From contig NZ_JACOGK010000014.1 in NCBI RefSeq assembly GCF_014269395.1, positions 5,216 through 69,215 on the forward strand: a stretch of 64,000 nucleotides of DNA. Direction: 5' to 3'. The position numbers and the translations under genes are program-made. Positions 35,458 through 43,912 of the stretch are shown here, one piece after another. Under the pieces are notes generated by a model. It saw only the letters and a program-made list of their open reading frames with translations, was not told the DNA's origin and made no database searches. Position 1 is the stretch's first letter. Each line of letters begins with the position of its first letter. Source of the DNA: Megasphaera hominis (GTDB taxonomy: Bacteria; Bacillota; Negativicutes; Veillonellales; Megasphaeraceae).

Positions 35458-35661
35458 ATGAACGAAAATGAAAAACGTAGAATGGAAGACGCCTTATTCC
35501 TGGCAGTAGCCGCCTACATCGAAGCCAAAGAACGACCGGAAAGTCAAACGTCCATCGACATTCGCTATATCGCACTCAAGGACACCTTTGCCGATGTCAA
35601 CGCCTATCGCAAGAGATGCTGGGAAGAACAACAAAAACGTGGAGCCGGGCAATCCGTATAG
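35458..35661 (+). CDS. Small hypothetical protein (67 aa) partnered with HsdM/HsdS-like gene
   Basis: Begins MNENEKRRMEDALFLAVAAY and ends EEQQKRGAGQSV; predicted helical and charged, no membrane segment. The start ATG at 35458 follows AAAAGGAGA, 16 bp after the upstream gene, so the two are one operon. Not recognised. A structural or inhibitory partner of the large protein is possible. Confidence 0.7.
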   Translation: MNENEKRRMEDALFLAVAAYIEAKERPESQTSIDIRYIALKDTFADVNAYRKRCWEEQQKRGAGQSV

Positions 35662-35700
35662 TGAGGGAGCCTGGCGATACGATGATCAATTCCTGGACAG

Positions 35701-35738
35701 AAGCCCTCTGGCAGCGCCTTTGCTGCCAGAGGGCTTTT
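35701..35738 (+). terminator. Terminator after the orphan methylase-like operon
   Basis: AAGCCCTCTGGCAGC / GCTGCCAGAGGGCTT stem plus T run. Confidence 0.92.
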
Positions 35739-35805
35739 AGCGTATGCACGTAAAGCAATGATGTACACGCAGCCTTCTCTATTTCGCATAGATATATTGA
35801 AGTAT

Positions 35806-35823
35806 TATAGGATATATACTATA
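35806..35823. promoter_or_regulatory. Palindromic site upstream of pyridoxamine kinase gene
   Basis: TATAG-GATATATA-CTATA, 63 bp before the start. It resembles the palindromes at 3662, 10794 and 12287 but with different spacing, so a shared regulator is not assumed. Confidence 0.4.
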
Positions 35824-35885
35824 CTGAAAAGCAACGTCCCAGCCTTTATTTTACGAGGCCGGGTTTCTCAGAAGGAGCGGTTTAT

Positions 35886-36719
35886 ATGGACAAAAAAATA
35901 TTGCTGATCAACGATATGCCAGGCTATGGCAAAGTTGCATTGCCTGCTATGGTGCCGATTTTGACACACATGAAATATGAAGTATTCAGCCTGCCTACGG
36001 CCTTGGTTTCTAATACGCTGGATTACGGTAAATTTGCCATTTTGGAAACGACAGACTATATGAAACAAGCCATCGGCGTATGGCAGCAACTGGGCTTTTC
36101 CTTTTCGGCCATCGTGACGGGCTTTATCTTTTCCCGAGCCCAGGCCGATGTCGTAGCAGCCTTGTGCAAAGAACAAAAGCAGCACGGCGTGCAGGTCTTT
36201 ATGGACCCCATCATGGGCGATGAAGGCCGCCTCTACAATGGCGTAGGCGAAGAGACGATTACGTACCTACGGGACTTGGCAGGCCTGGCAGATTATATCA
36301 TGCCTAACTATACGGAAGCCGCCTTTTTGGCCGGTATGCCTTGCCGCCACGATAGCATCAGTGAAGACGAAGCGCGGCAGCTCATGGATGCGCTGCGCCA
36401 GGTATGCCCTAAATCGATACTCATTACGAGTGTACATACAGCAGGGTCTTATGCGGTTTTGGGCTATGATCACAGCCGCAATACGTATTTCCAGCTGCCG
36501 TATACGCATATTCCCGTCCGTTTCCCCGGTACAGGCGATATCTTTTCGGCTATTTTGGCCGGTCAGGTCCTGCAGGGACATGATTTGGAAGCCGCAGCCT
36601 TTTCGGCTATGCAGAGTGTAGGCAGCCTGATCACAGCCAATCAGGATACGACAAACGTTATTCCCGGCATTCCTGTAGAACAGTGCCTGAATCTGGTCCA
36701 GGAAATTAGTAACATCTGA
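35886..36719 (+). CDS. Pyridoxamine/pyridoxal kinase, ribokinase-like
   Basis: 277 residues of the PfkB/ThiD-like superfamily. Phosphorylates vitamin B6 vitamers in salvage to PLP. The N-terminal INDMPGYGKVAL and C-terminal FPGTGDIFSAILAG (catalytic Asp, anion hole) are visible, with DPIMGDEGRLYNG between. The start is ATG with GAAGGAG upstream. It heads a short run of same-strand genes. PLP supply would serve the several PLP enzymes in the window, but that link is general. Confidence 0.88.
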   Translation: MDKKILLINDMPGYGKVALPAMVPILTHMKYEVFSLPTALVSNTLDYGKFAILETTDYMKQAIGVWQQLGFSFSAIVTGFIFSRAQADVVAALCKEQKQHGVQVFMDPIMGDEGRLYNGVGEETITYLRDLAGLADYIMPNYTEAAFLAGMPCRHDSISEDEARQLMDALRQVCPKSILITSVHTAGSYAVLGYDHSRNTYFQLPYTHIPVRFPGTGDIFSAILAGQVLQGHDLEAAAFSAMQSVGSLITANQDTTNVIPGIPVEQCLNLVQEISNI

Positions 36720-36780
36720 GCAAAGTACTTTCCCTTTGCCCTATATATGGTACAATAGTAAAAGCTAGGAGATGAGAATA

Positions 36781-37152
36781 ATGGTCAATACCTTGCGGAT
36801 TAAACGTATCTATGAAGCACCTGCTGCAGACGATGGCATACGTATTCTCGTAGACCGTCTCTGGCCCCGGGGCATGTCCAAGGAAAAGGCACATTTGCAC
36901 GAGTGGGCCAAGGACATTGCGCCTTCGCCGGATTTGCGTACGTGGTTCGGCCACAAGCCTGAGCGGTATGAAGAATTCAGCCGCCTCTATATGGCAGAAT
37001 TGGATATGAGTCCGGCTGCGGCAGATTTTGCCGACCGCTGCCGGGAAAATCTGGAACACGGTAATGTCACCCTTGTCTATGCTGCCAAGGACACGGCCCA
37101 CAGTCATGCCTTAGTCCTGCAGCACTGGCTGGAGCCGCTGCTCGCCAAGTAA
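36781..37152 (+). CDS. DUF488 family protein
   Basis: 123 residues. The family hallmarks DGIRILVDRLWPRGMSKEKA and the C-terminal VTLVYAAKDTAHSHALVL are conserved. Function unknown; some DUF488 proteins sit near stress or heme genes. ATG at 36781 is nine bases after AGGAG. An ATG at 36772 directly abuts that site and is unlikely. Confidence 0.88.
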   Translation: MVNTLRIKRIYEAPAADDGIRILVDRLWPRGMSKEKAHLHEWAKDIAPSPDLRTWFGHKPERYEEFSRLYMAELDMSPAAADFADRCRENLEHGNVTLVYAAKDTAHSHALVLQHWLEPLLAK

Positions 37153-37204
37153 TGGTTTTGCTTGCGGGCTGTGGCAATATGGTTAAGGAGGAATTATTGT
37201 ATTT

Positions 37205-38383
37205 ATGAGTGAATTGAAGACTTCTGTCTTTTCGAACAGCCTGCTATGGTTTGGCGCCGGTATTTCCATTGCCGAAATCCTGACGGGCATGCTGTTGGCA
37301 CCCTTAGGCTTTGGCAAGGGCCTGCTGGCCATTCTCATTGGCCACGTCATTGGCGGCGTCGTCATGTTTGGCGCCGGCCTCATCGGTGCCCGGACAGGCC
37401 GTAGTGCCATGGGGACTGTAGAAATTTCCTTTGGCCGTCATGGCGCCAAGCTCTTTGCCGGCTTGAACGTCATCCAGCTCATTGGCTGGACTGCCGTTAT
37501 GATTGCCAGCGCTGCCGCTGCTGCCGATACCCTGGCCGGTATGGGCATGTCCGTGTGGAGCGTGATTATCGGCGCCTTTATCGCCCTTTGGATTATCTTG
37601 GGCCTGAAGAACCTGGGCAAGGTGAACATCGTCGTCATTGCCGCCCTCTTTCTCTTGACGCTCGTCCTAAGCGGCGTCATCTTTATGGGCCAGAGCGTGC
37701 CCCAGGCCGCCGGCGATATGACCATCGGTGCGGCTATCGAGCTGACTGTCGCCATGCCGCTTTCGTGGCTGCCGGTCATTTCTGACTACACGTGCGTTGC
37801 CGCCAAGCCTGTGAAGGCGACGGCTGCCAGCTGCCTGGCCTATTTCGTTGCCAGCTCGTGGATGTTCATCATCGGTATGGGTGCAGCCCTTTATACAGGA
37901 CAGGACGATATTGCTACGATTATGCTGCAGGCCGGTATGGGCCTCATCGGCATTCTCATCGTCCTCTTATCGACGGTGACGACGACCTTCCTCGATGCCT
38001 TTTCGGCCGGCGTCAGCGGCAAGAGCCTCTTGCCGGGCCTTTCGGAAAAAGCCCTGGCACTCATTGCCTGCGTTGGCGGCGTAATCCTGGCTATTGCTGT
38101 GGATGCCAATAGCTTCCAGGATTTCCTTTATTTTATCGGTTCTGTCTTTGCGCCCATGACGGCGATCCTCCTTTCGGATTATTTCATCCTGCGGCAGGAT
38201 CACAGTCATCAGCCGGTGTATTGGACAAACCTCATTCTCTGGCTGGCCGGGTTTGCCCTTTACCGGGCGCTCCTGGATGTGCAGACGCCGTGGGGGATTA
38301 CCTTCCCGGTTATCGTCTTTGTCATGCTGGCCAGTGCCGTGATCCACAAGCTGCTGCCTCAGAAGCACGCAGCCGGTCTCTAA
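37205..38383 (+). CDS. cytX: CytX-type NCS1 transporter (putative hydroxymethylpyrimidine permease)
   Basis: 392 residues, about 12 membrane helices. CytX/CodB-like: N-terminal SLLWFGAGISIAEILTGMLL, central LSWLPVISDYTCVAAKP, and FIGSVFAPMTAILLSDYFILR. CytX carries the pyrimidine moiety of thiamine in other Firmicutes. AGGAGG lies 14 bases before the ATG, an unusually long gap, and no other in-frame start fits. I saw no thi-box upstream, so thiamine regulation is not supported here and the substrate could be another nucleobase. Confidence 0.85.
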   Translation: MSELKTSVFSNSLLWFGAGISIAEILTGMLLAPLGFGKGLLAILIGHVIGGVVMFGAGLIGARTGRSAMGTVEISFGRHGAKLFAGLNVIQLIGWTAVMIASAAAAADTLAGMGMSVWSVIIGAFIALWIILGLKNLGKVNIVVIAALFLLTLVLSGVIFMGQSVPQAAGDMTIGAAIELTVAMPLSWLPVISDYTCVAAKPVKATAASCLAYFVASSWMFIIGMGAALYTGQDDIATIMLQAGMGLIGILIVLLSTVTTTFLDAFSAGVSGKSLLPGLSEKALALIACVGGVILAIAVDANSFQDFLYFIGSVFAPMTAILLSDYFILRQDHSHQPVYWTNLILWLAGFALYRALLDVQTPWGITFPVIVFVMLASAVIHKLLPQKHAAGL

Positions 38384-38390
38384 AACAAGA

Positions 38391-38427
38391 AAACACGCGT
38401 TGCCCTCGCAGGCGGCGCGTGTTTTTT
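38391..38427 (+). terminator. Terminator of cytX
   Basis: AACACGCG / CGCGTGTT stem followed by six T. Confidence 0.85.
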
Positions 38428-38435
38428 ATATATGG

Positions 38436-38464
38436 AAAAGCCCGGATGCCATGGCGTCCGGGCT
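38436..38464 (-). terminator. Hairpin downstream of hsp20
   Basis: AGCCCGGA(T/C)GCC stem around ATG; T-rich on the minus strand. Confidence 0.75.
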
Positions 38465-38476
38465 GAAACAAGGAGG

Positions 38477-38908
38477 TTATTGAATTTCAATGGTGCCGGC
38501 CTGTTCCTGCGGCTGCGGGTCTTTCTTCGGCAGGCCAATCTTCAGAACGCCATTGCGGAATGCGGCTTTGATGCCGGAGGCGTCTATATTGTGAATGACA
38601 AACTGACGCTGGAACGCCGTGTTCATGCGTTCACGGCATACGTAGTTGGTCTGTTGCTGCTGATCATCTTTTTTGTCTTCGTGCTGTGCAGAAATGGTCA
38701 GGACGTCCTGATCATACGAAACGTGAATATCTTCTTTCAAAACACCGGGCAGATCGGTCGTTACGATGTAGGCTGTACCTGTGTCTTCAATATCGCATTT
38801 CGGCATGGTCATCTGTGCTGTACCGGAGAAGAACCCGTCATTAAAGAAATCATCAAATACGCTGGGAATAGCAAAATCATGGTGCAATACCGGAAATAAG
38901 TCTCTCAT
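38477..38908 (-). CDS. Hsp20 / alpha-crystallin small heat-shock protein
   Basis: 143 residues. The alpha-crystallin domain spans about 35-130: CDIEDTGTAYIVTTDLPGV near its start and AAFRNGVLKIGLPKK at its end (the AxxxGVL signature). ATP-independent holdase. Start is ATG at 38908 with AGAGGG upstream; a TTG at 38926 is in frame but overlaps the site. The promoter lies about 120 bp upstream under a CIRCE-like operator, leaving a structured leader. Confidence 0.95.
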   Translation of the reverse strand: MRDLFPVLHHDFAIPSVFDDFFNDGFFSGTAQMTMPKCDIEDTGTAYIVTTDLPGVLKEDIHVSYDQDVLTISAQHEDKKDDQQQQTNYVCRERMNTAFQRQFVIHNIDASGIKAAFRNGVLKIGLPKKDPQPQEQAGTIEIQ

Positions 38909-39026
38909 AAAAATACCCTCTTTCAACTTTTTTTTGTAATGCCTGAGATCTTTAGTATGGGTCTTAGCATTGCTTTAATTTGTTCTTTTGACCTTTCTCT
39001 GTAATCCTCTTCCTGATTACAGCTAT

Positions 39027-39066
39027 ATTATAGCCCCTGTTAGCCACCATGTCAAGTGAGTGCTAA
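39027..39066 (-). promoter_or_regulatory. hsp20 promoter with overlapping CIRCE-like operator
   Basis: On the minus strand TTGACA (39050-39055), 17-bp spacer, TATAAT (39027-39032). The plus strand reads TTAGCCACC, nine bases, GAGTGCTAA (39040-39066): the right half is a perfect CIRCE arm, the left has three mismatches to TTAGCACTC. HrcA repression is likely. A hairpin GTAATC...GATTAC (39001-39020) lies at the start of the transcript. Confidence 0.8.
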
Positions 39067-39091
39067 GAAAAAAAGTCAAAAAGACAAAAAA

Positions 39092-39127
39092 TAAATCGGA
39101 ATACCTATGAAATACGGTATTCCGATT
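39092..39127 (-). terminator. Terminator of the sugar epimerase operon
   Basis: Perfect 12-bp stem AATCGGAATACC / GGTATTCCGATT; T-rich on the minus-strand side. Confidence 0.8.
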
Positions 39128-39164
39128 GGCAATGGAGCGGCCTGGCCAACAGGCACCAGGCCGG

Positions 39165-40060
39165 TCAGAGGCTGCGATAATAGCGCAGGGTCTGCTGCAG
39201 GCCGTCTGTGAGACCGGTCCGGGGCTGCCACGTCAGGAGCTCCCGGGCCTTGGCGCGGCTGAGACAGGAGCGGTGGATATCACCGGGCCGGCTGTCTTCG
39301 TAGCGGATGCCGGCGTGGGCATGGGTCAGGCTTTGCATGAGCTGGGCCAGCTGGTTGAGGCTGCATTCGCTGCCACTGCTGATATTGATGGTTTCGTTGT
39401 CGCCATGCGTTAAGGCAGCGACGTTGGCAGCGGCGATATCGCAGACGGAAATGAAATCCCGCGTCTGCGTCCCGTCACCGAAGATCGTCAGGCCTTTATT
39501 TTGGATGAGGTTTTCGGCAAATTTGTAAATAACGCCGCCTTCGCCGCTGGCACCCTGGCGGGGGCCGTAGACGTTGCTGTAGCGGAGAATGGTGTAGCTT
39601 AGGCCGTGCAGCTTTTGGAAGAGGCGGATATATTGTTCACCTGTCCATTTGCTGAGGCCGTAAAAACTGTCCGGCGCCGGTATTTCCTTTTCCGAAAGGG
39701 GCAGTCTGGCGTTGCTGCCATAAATCGCGGCTGACGACGAGAAGATGAGTTTTCGCACGCCTGTCTGGCAGGCGCATTCGAGGATGTGAATGAGGCCGAG
39801 AATATTTTCGTCGGCATCAAAGCCGGGCGATTCCAGCGAGAGCGGCACCTGCGTCTGGGCCGCTTCGTGGTAGACGGCGTCGAAGTGATGAGACGCAAAA
39901 AGCGGATATCGCCTTCGACAAATTCTGCCTCTGCAGGAACAAATTCCTTTTTGCCGCAGTAGAGGTTATCGAGGACGGTTACGCTATGGCCGTCCCGGAT
40001 GAGGGCTTCGGCGATATGGGAGCCGATGAAACCGGCACCGCCGGTAACGAGGATCTTCAT
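39165..40060 (-). pseudogene. NAD-dependent sugar epimerase (GalE-like), frameshifted
   Basis: Short-chain dehydrogenase fold. The N-terminal piece has [20 protein letters not shown] and runs to VEGDIR. The remaining frame starts around [19 protein letters not shown] and includes SSSAAIYG and SFYGLSKW (YxxxK). Between GDIR and HFDAVYH the usual residues of a loop and helix are missing and the frame changes near 39895-39910, so a small deletion not divisible by three has broken the gene. It overlaps the GT39 gene by 4 bp. UDP-glucose or UDP-glucuronate 4-epimerase activity would be expected of the intact form. Confidence 0.75.
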
Positions 40061-41541
40061 GCGCGGCCACCGTCCTTATTTTGTAAAATCGACCAGATCG
40101 CTACGTCACCAGGTAGCGTCAGCTGGTCCGGTATCAGGCCGTGGGTCAGATAGTAGTCAGTAATGGGTTCATTATCGCGCTTCGTATCGACGATGATGAC
40201 GTTGTCCTTTTGGGCCAGGACATCTTCAATGGCAATGAGGGGCATGACGTTTTTGGCGTTCCAATCCAGTTCGCCAGGCTTCATGTCTTCCAGCTTGTCT
40301 GCCGGCACGGCTTGGTAGATCTTTTTGCCGCTATAGAAGACAGCACCGGTACTATAATCCCGGTAATAGCAGATAATGACGTTATCTGTATTCATCTTGT
40401 CCAGGGCCTGGCCGATTTCCTTGCCGGACTGGTGCAGCATAACCGGCGGGGCGACGAAGAAGGCTAAGAGGACATAGACGATGCCGGCTGACCAGGCAGC
40501 CTTTTTAAAATGAAAATGCCAATGCCGGAACATGCCAGCCGTAAGAATGGAGAGAGAAAACAGCATGGGATACGTGTAGGTCGTGTATTTCGTGGCAATG
40601 AGAGAGAAAACAACGAACACGACGAGGGCGTAAACGGATAGGAGTACAGCACACGTATCGCTGCGCGTAAACGGCGGCGTATGGCTCTTCTTGTACTTCC
40701 ACAGGGCGTAGGGCCAGGTGAAGCTCCACGGTGCAAAGCCAATGAAGAAAACCAATATATAAAAGTACCACACGTTTTTACTGGCGTGTTCCGGTACAGT
40801 GGCACGGAGAAAATTGTGGACGCCAAAGAAATTCATGAGAAAATCATGACCATGCAGGTTGTACATGGCGACGTACCACGAGCCGCCAATCACCAGGAAG
40901 AGCAGCAGGCCCGACAGCAAATGGACGTGCAGCAGTTCCTTCAGGTTATGGCGCAGGGCGAGGAAAATGAGTGCTGTAAGGCCCGGCAAGGCCAGGCCGA
41001 TGGGGCCTTTGGTGAGGACCGCCAAGGCGGCAAAGACGTAGCAAAGCCAATACCAGCGGCGGTTTTCCGTATAGCCCAGGTAGAAAAAAGCGACGACGGC
41101 ACTTTGGAATAAAAAGAGCGTCGCGTCCGTAATGACGGCCTTGGAAAGAAGCCAGCCTTCAATACTGGTCATATAGATGATGGCAGCGGCCATACCGAGG
41201 CGGCGGCCGTAGACGCGGGCGGCGAACCAGTACGTAAAGAGGACGCTCAGCGTGCCCATAATGGCGGCGGGAAAGCGGGCGGCAAATTCGTTGAAGCCGA
41301 AGACGGCAAAGGATGCGGCCAGCTCCCAATAGTAGAAAATGGGCTTATCGTACCAGTAGTGTCCATAAATCTGAGGCGAAACCCAGTTGCCGGAAAGAAC
41401 CATTTCCTTGGCTGTCAAGGCGTAATTCGATTCGGCCGAGTCCGTAATGGCCAGGAAGTTGTTAGCGGCCAGAAAGAGGACCAGGGCACACAGCGTGAGC
41501 AGCACGTAGGGATGGCGCTTAAGATATTGAATAGATTGCAT
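40057..41541 (-). CDS. GT39-type dolichyl-/undecaprenyl-phosphate-linked glycosyltransferase (ArnT-like)
   Basis: 494 residues. About ten membrane helices with the GT39 catalytic acidic motif in the first periplasmic loop ([15 protein letters not shown]) and the [14 protein letters not shown] stretch. Enzymes of this group move a sugar from a lipid phosphate to lipid A, glycolipid or protein in the periplasm. The start ATG at 41541 follows GGAAGGAAGG; a longer frame to 41715 lacks a site. With the damaged epimerase it forms a two-gene operon, so its sugar donor supply may be changed in this strain. Confidence 0.88.
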   Translation of the reverse strand: MQSIQYLKRHPYVLLTLCALVLFLAANNFLAITDSAESNYALTAKEMVLSGNWVSPQIYGHYWYDKPIFYYWELAASFAVFGFNEFAARFPAAIMGTLSVLFTYWFAARVYGRRLGMAAAIIYMTSIEGWLLSKAVITDATLFLFQSAVVAFFYLGYTENRRWYWLCYVFAALAVLTKGPIGLALPGLTALIFLALRHNLKELLHVHLLSGLLLFLVIGGSWYVAMYNLHGHDFLMNFFGVHNFLRATVPEHASKNVWYFYILVFFIGFAPWSFTWPYALWKYKKSHTPPFTRSDTCAVLLSVYALVVFVVFSLIATKYTTYTYPMLFSLSILTAGMFRHWHFHFKKAAWSAGIVYVLLAFFVAPPVMLHQSGKEIGQALDKMNTDNVIICYYRDYSTGAVFYSGKKIYQAVPADKLEDMKPGELDWNAKNVMPLIAIEDVLAQKDNVIIVDTKRDNEPITDYYLTHGLIPDQLTLPGDVAIWSILQNKDGGRA

Positions 41542-41689
41542 GAAAATACCTTCCTTCCGAGTGATGGCAACAGTATACCATTCAGTTTTTACGGAAAGAC
41601 TAATGGAGTATAAAGAAATATTAAACAGATAGGCCTTTGGTTGAAGGAAGCGCCGTTCTTGTATTAAGATAAAGGAAAGGAGGTATGTC

Positions 41690-43171
41690 ATGACTATTAA
41701 AAGACGTTTAATCATATCCTATATACTGGTCTTTGTCGTACCGATTATGATGACGGCCTTTTTGTTCCTCTTTTCTGCCGGCGGCTTGTGGCTCTTTACG
41801 CAGAGCGGCAATCACGTGTTTGTCGAGAGCCCGACGCAGTTCAACCGGGCGACGGAAGCCGTCCATCACGTTGTCTTTCGCTCTATCCGGGCCGGCCAGA
41901 CGGACCCGTCAGGGTACACGTGGGTCATTGAAATGTTTTCACCCCAGCAGAGCTACGTCATTCTCAAAGAGGATAACCAGACCTATTATGAATACGGCAA
42001 TGGCAAGCTGGCCAGCCGCATAAAGAACATTCCGGCCTATGTCCAGGACCGGGGCCTGACGGAAAGCAATCGCGATACGTATGTCCGCTCAGAAGACGGC
42101 CAATATTATTATTATGAAAAGCAGAATATTGACGGCCACGTCTACAGTCTCTATTTCCTCAGCCAGGAAATGCCTCATGGCACGGATGAAGCTGTCGAGC
42201 GCGCAACACGGGGGACGATCATTGCGATTATCCTGTCCTTCTTTATCCTCCTGGCCCTGACTATTTACCTCCTGACCCACTTTGTCTTGCGCTATATGCA
42301 GCGGGCCCTCGATTTACTGCAGCTCGGGTCGACCCACGTTCGCGAAGGCGATTTGCGGGGCCATCTCTATTATCCCCACGATGATGAAGTAAAGCCCGTA
42401 GTGGAAGCCTTCAACATGATGACGAAGGAACTGAACCAATCGCTGCAGGAACGGCAGCAGGCTGAAGAAAACCGCAAGGAACTCATTGCCAACATGTCTC
42501 ACGATATCCGCACGCCTTTGACGGCAATCCGGGCGTACGTAGAAGGTCTCATGGACAATGTGGCCAATACACCGGAAAAGCAGGAACGCTATTTGAAGGT
42601 GATTCAGAAAAAGGCGGCCGATATGGACCGTATGATCAACCAGCTTTTCCTTTTTTCCAAGATTGAACTGGGTGAACGGGCCCTGCCTATGGAAGAGATG
42701 GACCTGAACCGCGTCGTAGCCGAGATTGTCTACGAAAATGAAGACGGCTGGCAGCGCGACGGCGCCGTCGTGACCCTGTCCCAGAGCGGTGGAACCTTGC
42801 CGGTTATGGGAAATGCTGAATTATGGCAACGGATTATTACCAATTTGGTGTCAAATAGTATAAAATATAAAACAGACAGTATTGTACAGATTCAAATTAA
42901 CACGGCTAAGGCAGATGGGCGTATTTCTCTCGTCGTTGCCGACGACGGCCCGGGTGTGGCCCCGGACGTATTGCCGCGGCTGAAGGAACTCTTTTATCGT
43001 ACAGATAAGGCGCGCAGCCGCACCGGTGACGGCAGCGGCCTGGGCCTGGCTATCGTCGCCAGGGCGGTCGAACTCATGGGCGGCACGCTCACGTTCTGCC
43101 TGGTAGAGCCCCACGGCCTGTGTGCCTGCTTGGAACTGCCTGAAAAAAAGGAGGAGGAACCCCATGAATGA
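41690..43171 (+). CDS. Sensor histidine kinase (HAMP, HisKA, HATPase)
   Basis: 493 residues. Two membrane helices (about 10-32 and 178-202) bracket an extracytoplasmic sensor domain; HAMP follows. The phospho-acceptor is His271 in NMSHDIRTPLTAIRAY. ATP-lid motifs: NLVSNSIKYK, ADDGPGVAP and GDGSGLGLAIV. The start is ATG with AAAGGAGGT upstream. It overlaps the response-regulator gene by 8 bp, so the two are a cognate pair. The gene is divergent from the GT39 operon, which is a possible target. Signal unknown. Confidence 0.95.
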   Translation: MTIKRRLIISYILVFVVPIMMTAFLFLFSAGGLWLFTQSGNHVFVESPTQFNRATEAVHHVVFRSIRAGQTDPSGYTWVIEMFSPQQSYVILKEDNQTYYEYGNGKLASRIKNIPAYVQDRGLTESNRDTYVRSEDGQYYYYEKQNIDGHVYSLYFLSQEMPHGTDEAVERATRGTIIAIILSFFILLALTIYLLTHFVLRYMQRALDLLQLGSTHVREGDLRGHLYYPHDDEVKPVVEAFNMMTKELNQSLQERQQAEENRKELIANMSHDIRTPLTAIRAYVEGLMDNVANTPEKQERYLKVIQKKAADMDRMINQLFLFSKIELGERALPMEEMDLNRVVAEIVYENEDGWQRDGAVVTLSQSGGTLPVMGNAELWQRIITNLVSNSIKYKTDSIVQIQINTAKADGRISLVVADDGPGVAPDVLPRLKELFYRTDKARSRTGDGSGLGLAIVARAVELMGGTLTFCLVEPHGLCACLELPEKKEEEPHE

Positions 43172-43856
43172 ACGTATATTAATCGTAGAAGATGATCAGG
43201 ATATTGCCTTTATTGAAAAGGACTATTTGGAAATGAATGGCTATCAGGTTCACATCGCATCTGATGGCAATGAAGGCCTGCAGGAAGGCCTGAGCGGCAA
43301 ATATCAGCTGATCCTGCTCGATGTCATGCTGCCGGGCATGGACGGTTTTGAAATCTGCCGGCGCCTGCGGGATAAGGTGGACGTGCCGATCATGATGGTT
43401 ACGGCCAAACGGGAGGATATCGATAAGATCCGCGGCCTGGGCTTTGGTGCCGACGCGTACATTGAAAAGCCTTTTTCGCCCAGCGTCTTTGTGGCCCGCG
43501 TCAAATCCCAGCTGGCCCAGTACCAGCGCCTGAAGGGCAACGATACGCGGCGGAGCAAACGAATTACGATCGGCAATATTTCGCTCGATCCCGATACGCA
43601 TCGCGTTACTGTCAGCGGTAAGGAAAAGCTGCTGCCTAATAAGGAATTTCAGGTCCTCGAATTTCTCATGCTCAATGCCGACATGGTTTTCAGTAAGGAG
43701 GCCATTTATGATAAAATCTGGGGCATGGATTCCCTGGGCAATACGGCGACTGTGCCGGTTCATATCAACCGCCTGCGTGAAGCCATTGAAAAGGATCCCA
43801 ACAAACCACGTCATTTGCTGACCATTTGGGGGGTAGGCTATAAATTTAAGCCTTAG
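43164..43856 (+). CDS. OmpR/PhoB-family response regulator
   Basis: 230 residues. Receiver domain with phospho-acceptor Asp53 (LILLDVMLPGMDG) and Lys in IEKPFSP, then a winged-helix DNA-binding domain from about 130 (EFQVLEFLMLNADMVFSKE, WGVGYKF). ATG at 43164 follows GGAGGAGG. Cognate to the kinase upstream. Confidence 0.96.
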   Translation: MNERILIVEDDQDIAFIEKDYLEMNGYQVHIASDGNEGLQEGLSGKYQLILLDVMLPGMDGFEICRRLRDKVDVPIMMVTAKREDIDKIRGLGFGADAYIEKPFSPSVFVARVKSQLAQYQRLKGNDTRRSKRITIGNISLDPDTHRVTVSGKEKLLPNKEFQVLEFLMLNADMVFSKEAIYDKIWGMDSLGNTATVPVHINRLREAIEKDPNKPRHLLTIWGVGYKFKP

Positions 43857-43912
43857 GGCCTGGGCAATAATATGATATAATAGGGGAAATATACAATCAT
43901 GGGGGTGGTTAT

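Noticed and set aside
37153..37204. Thiamine (TPP) riboswitch before cytX
   Set aside because: Only about 50 bp separate the genes and no CTGAGA thi-box core is present.
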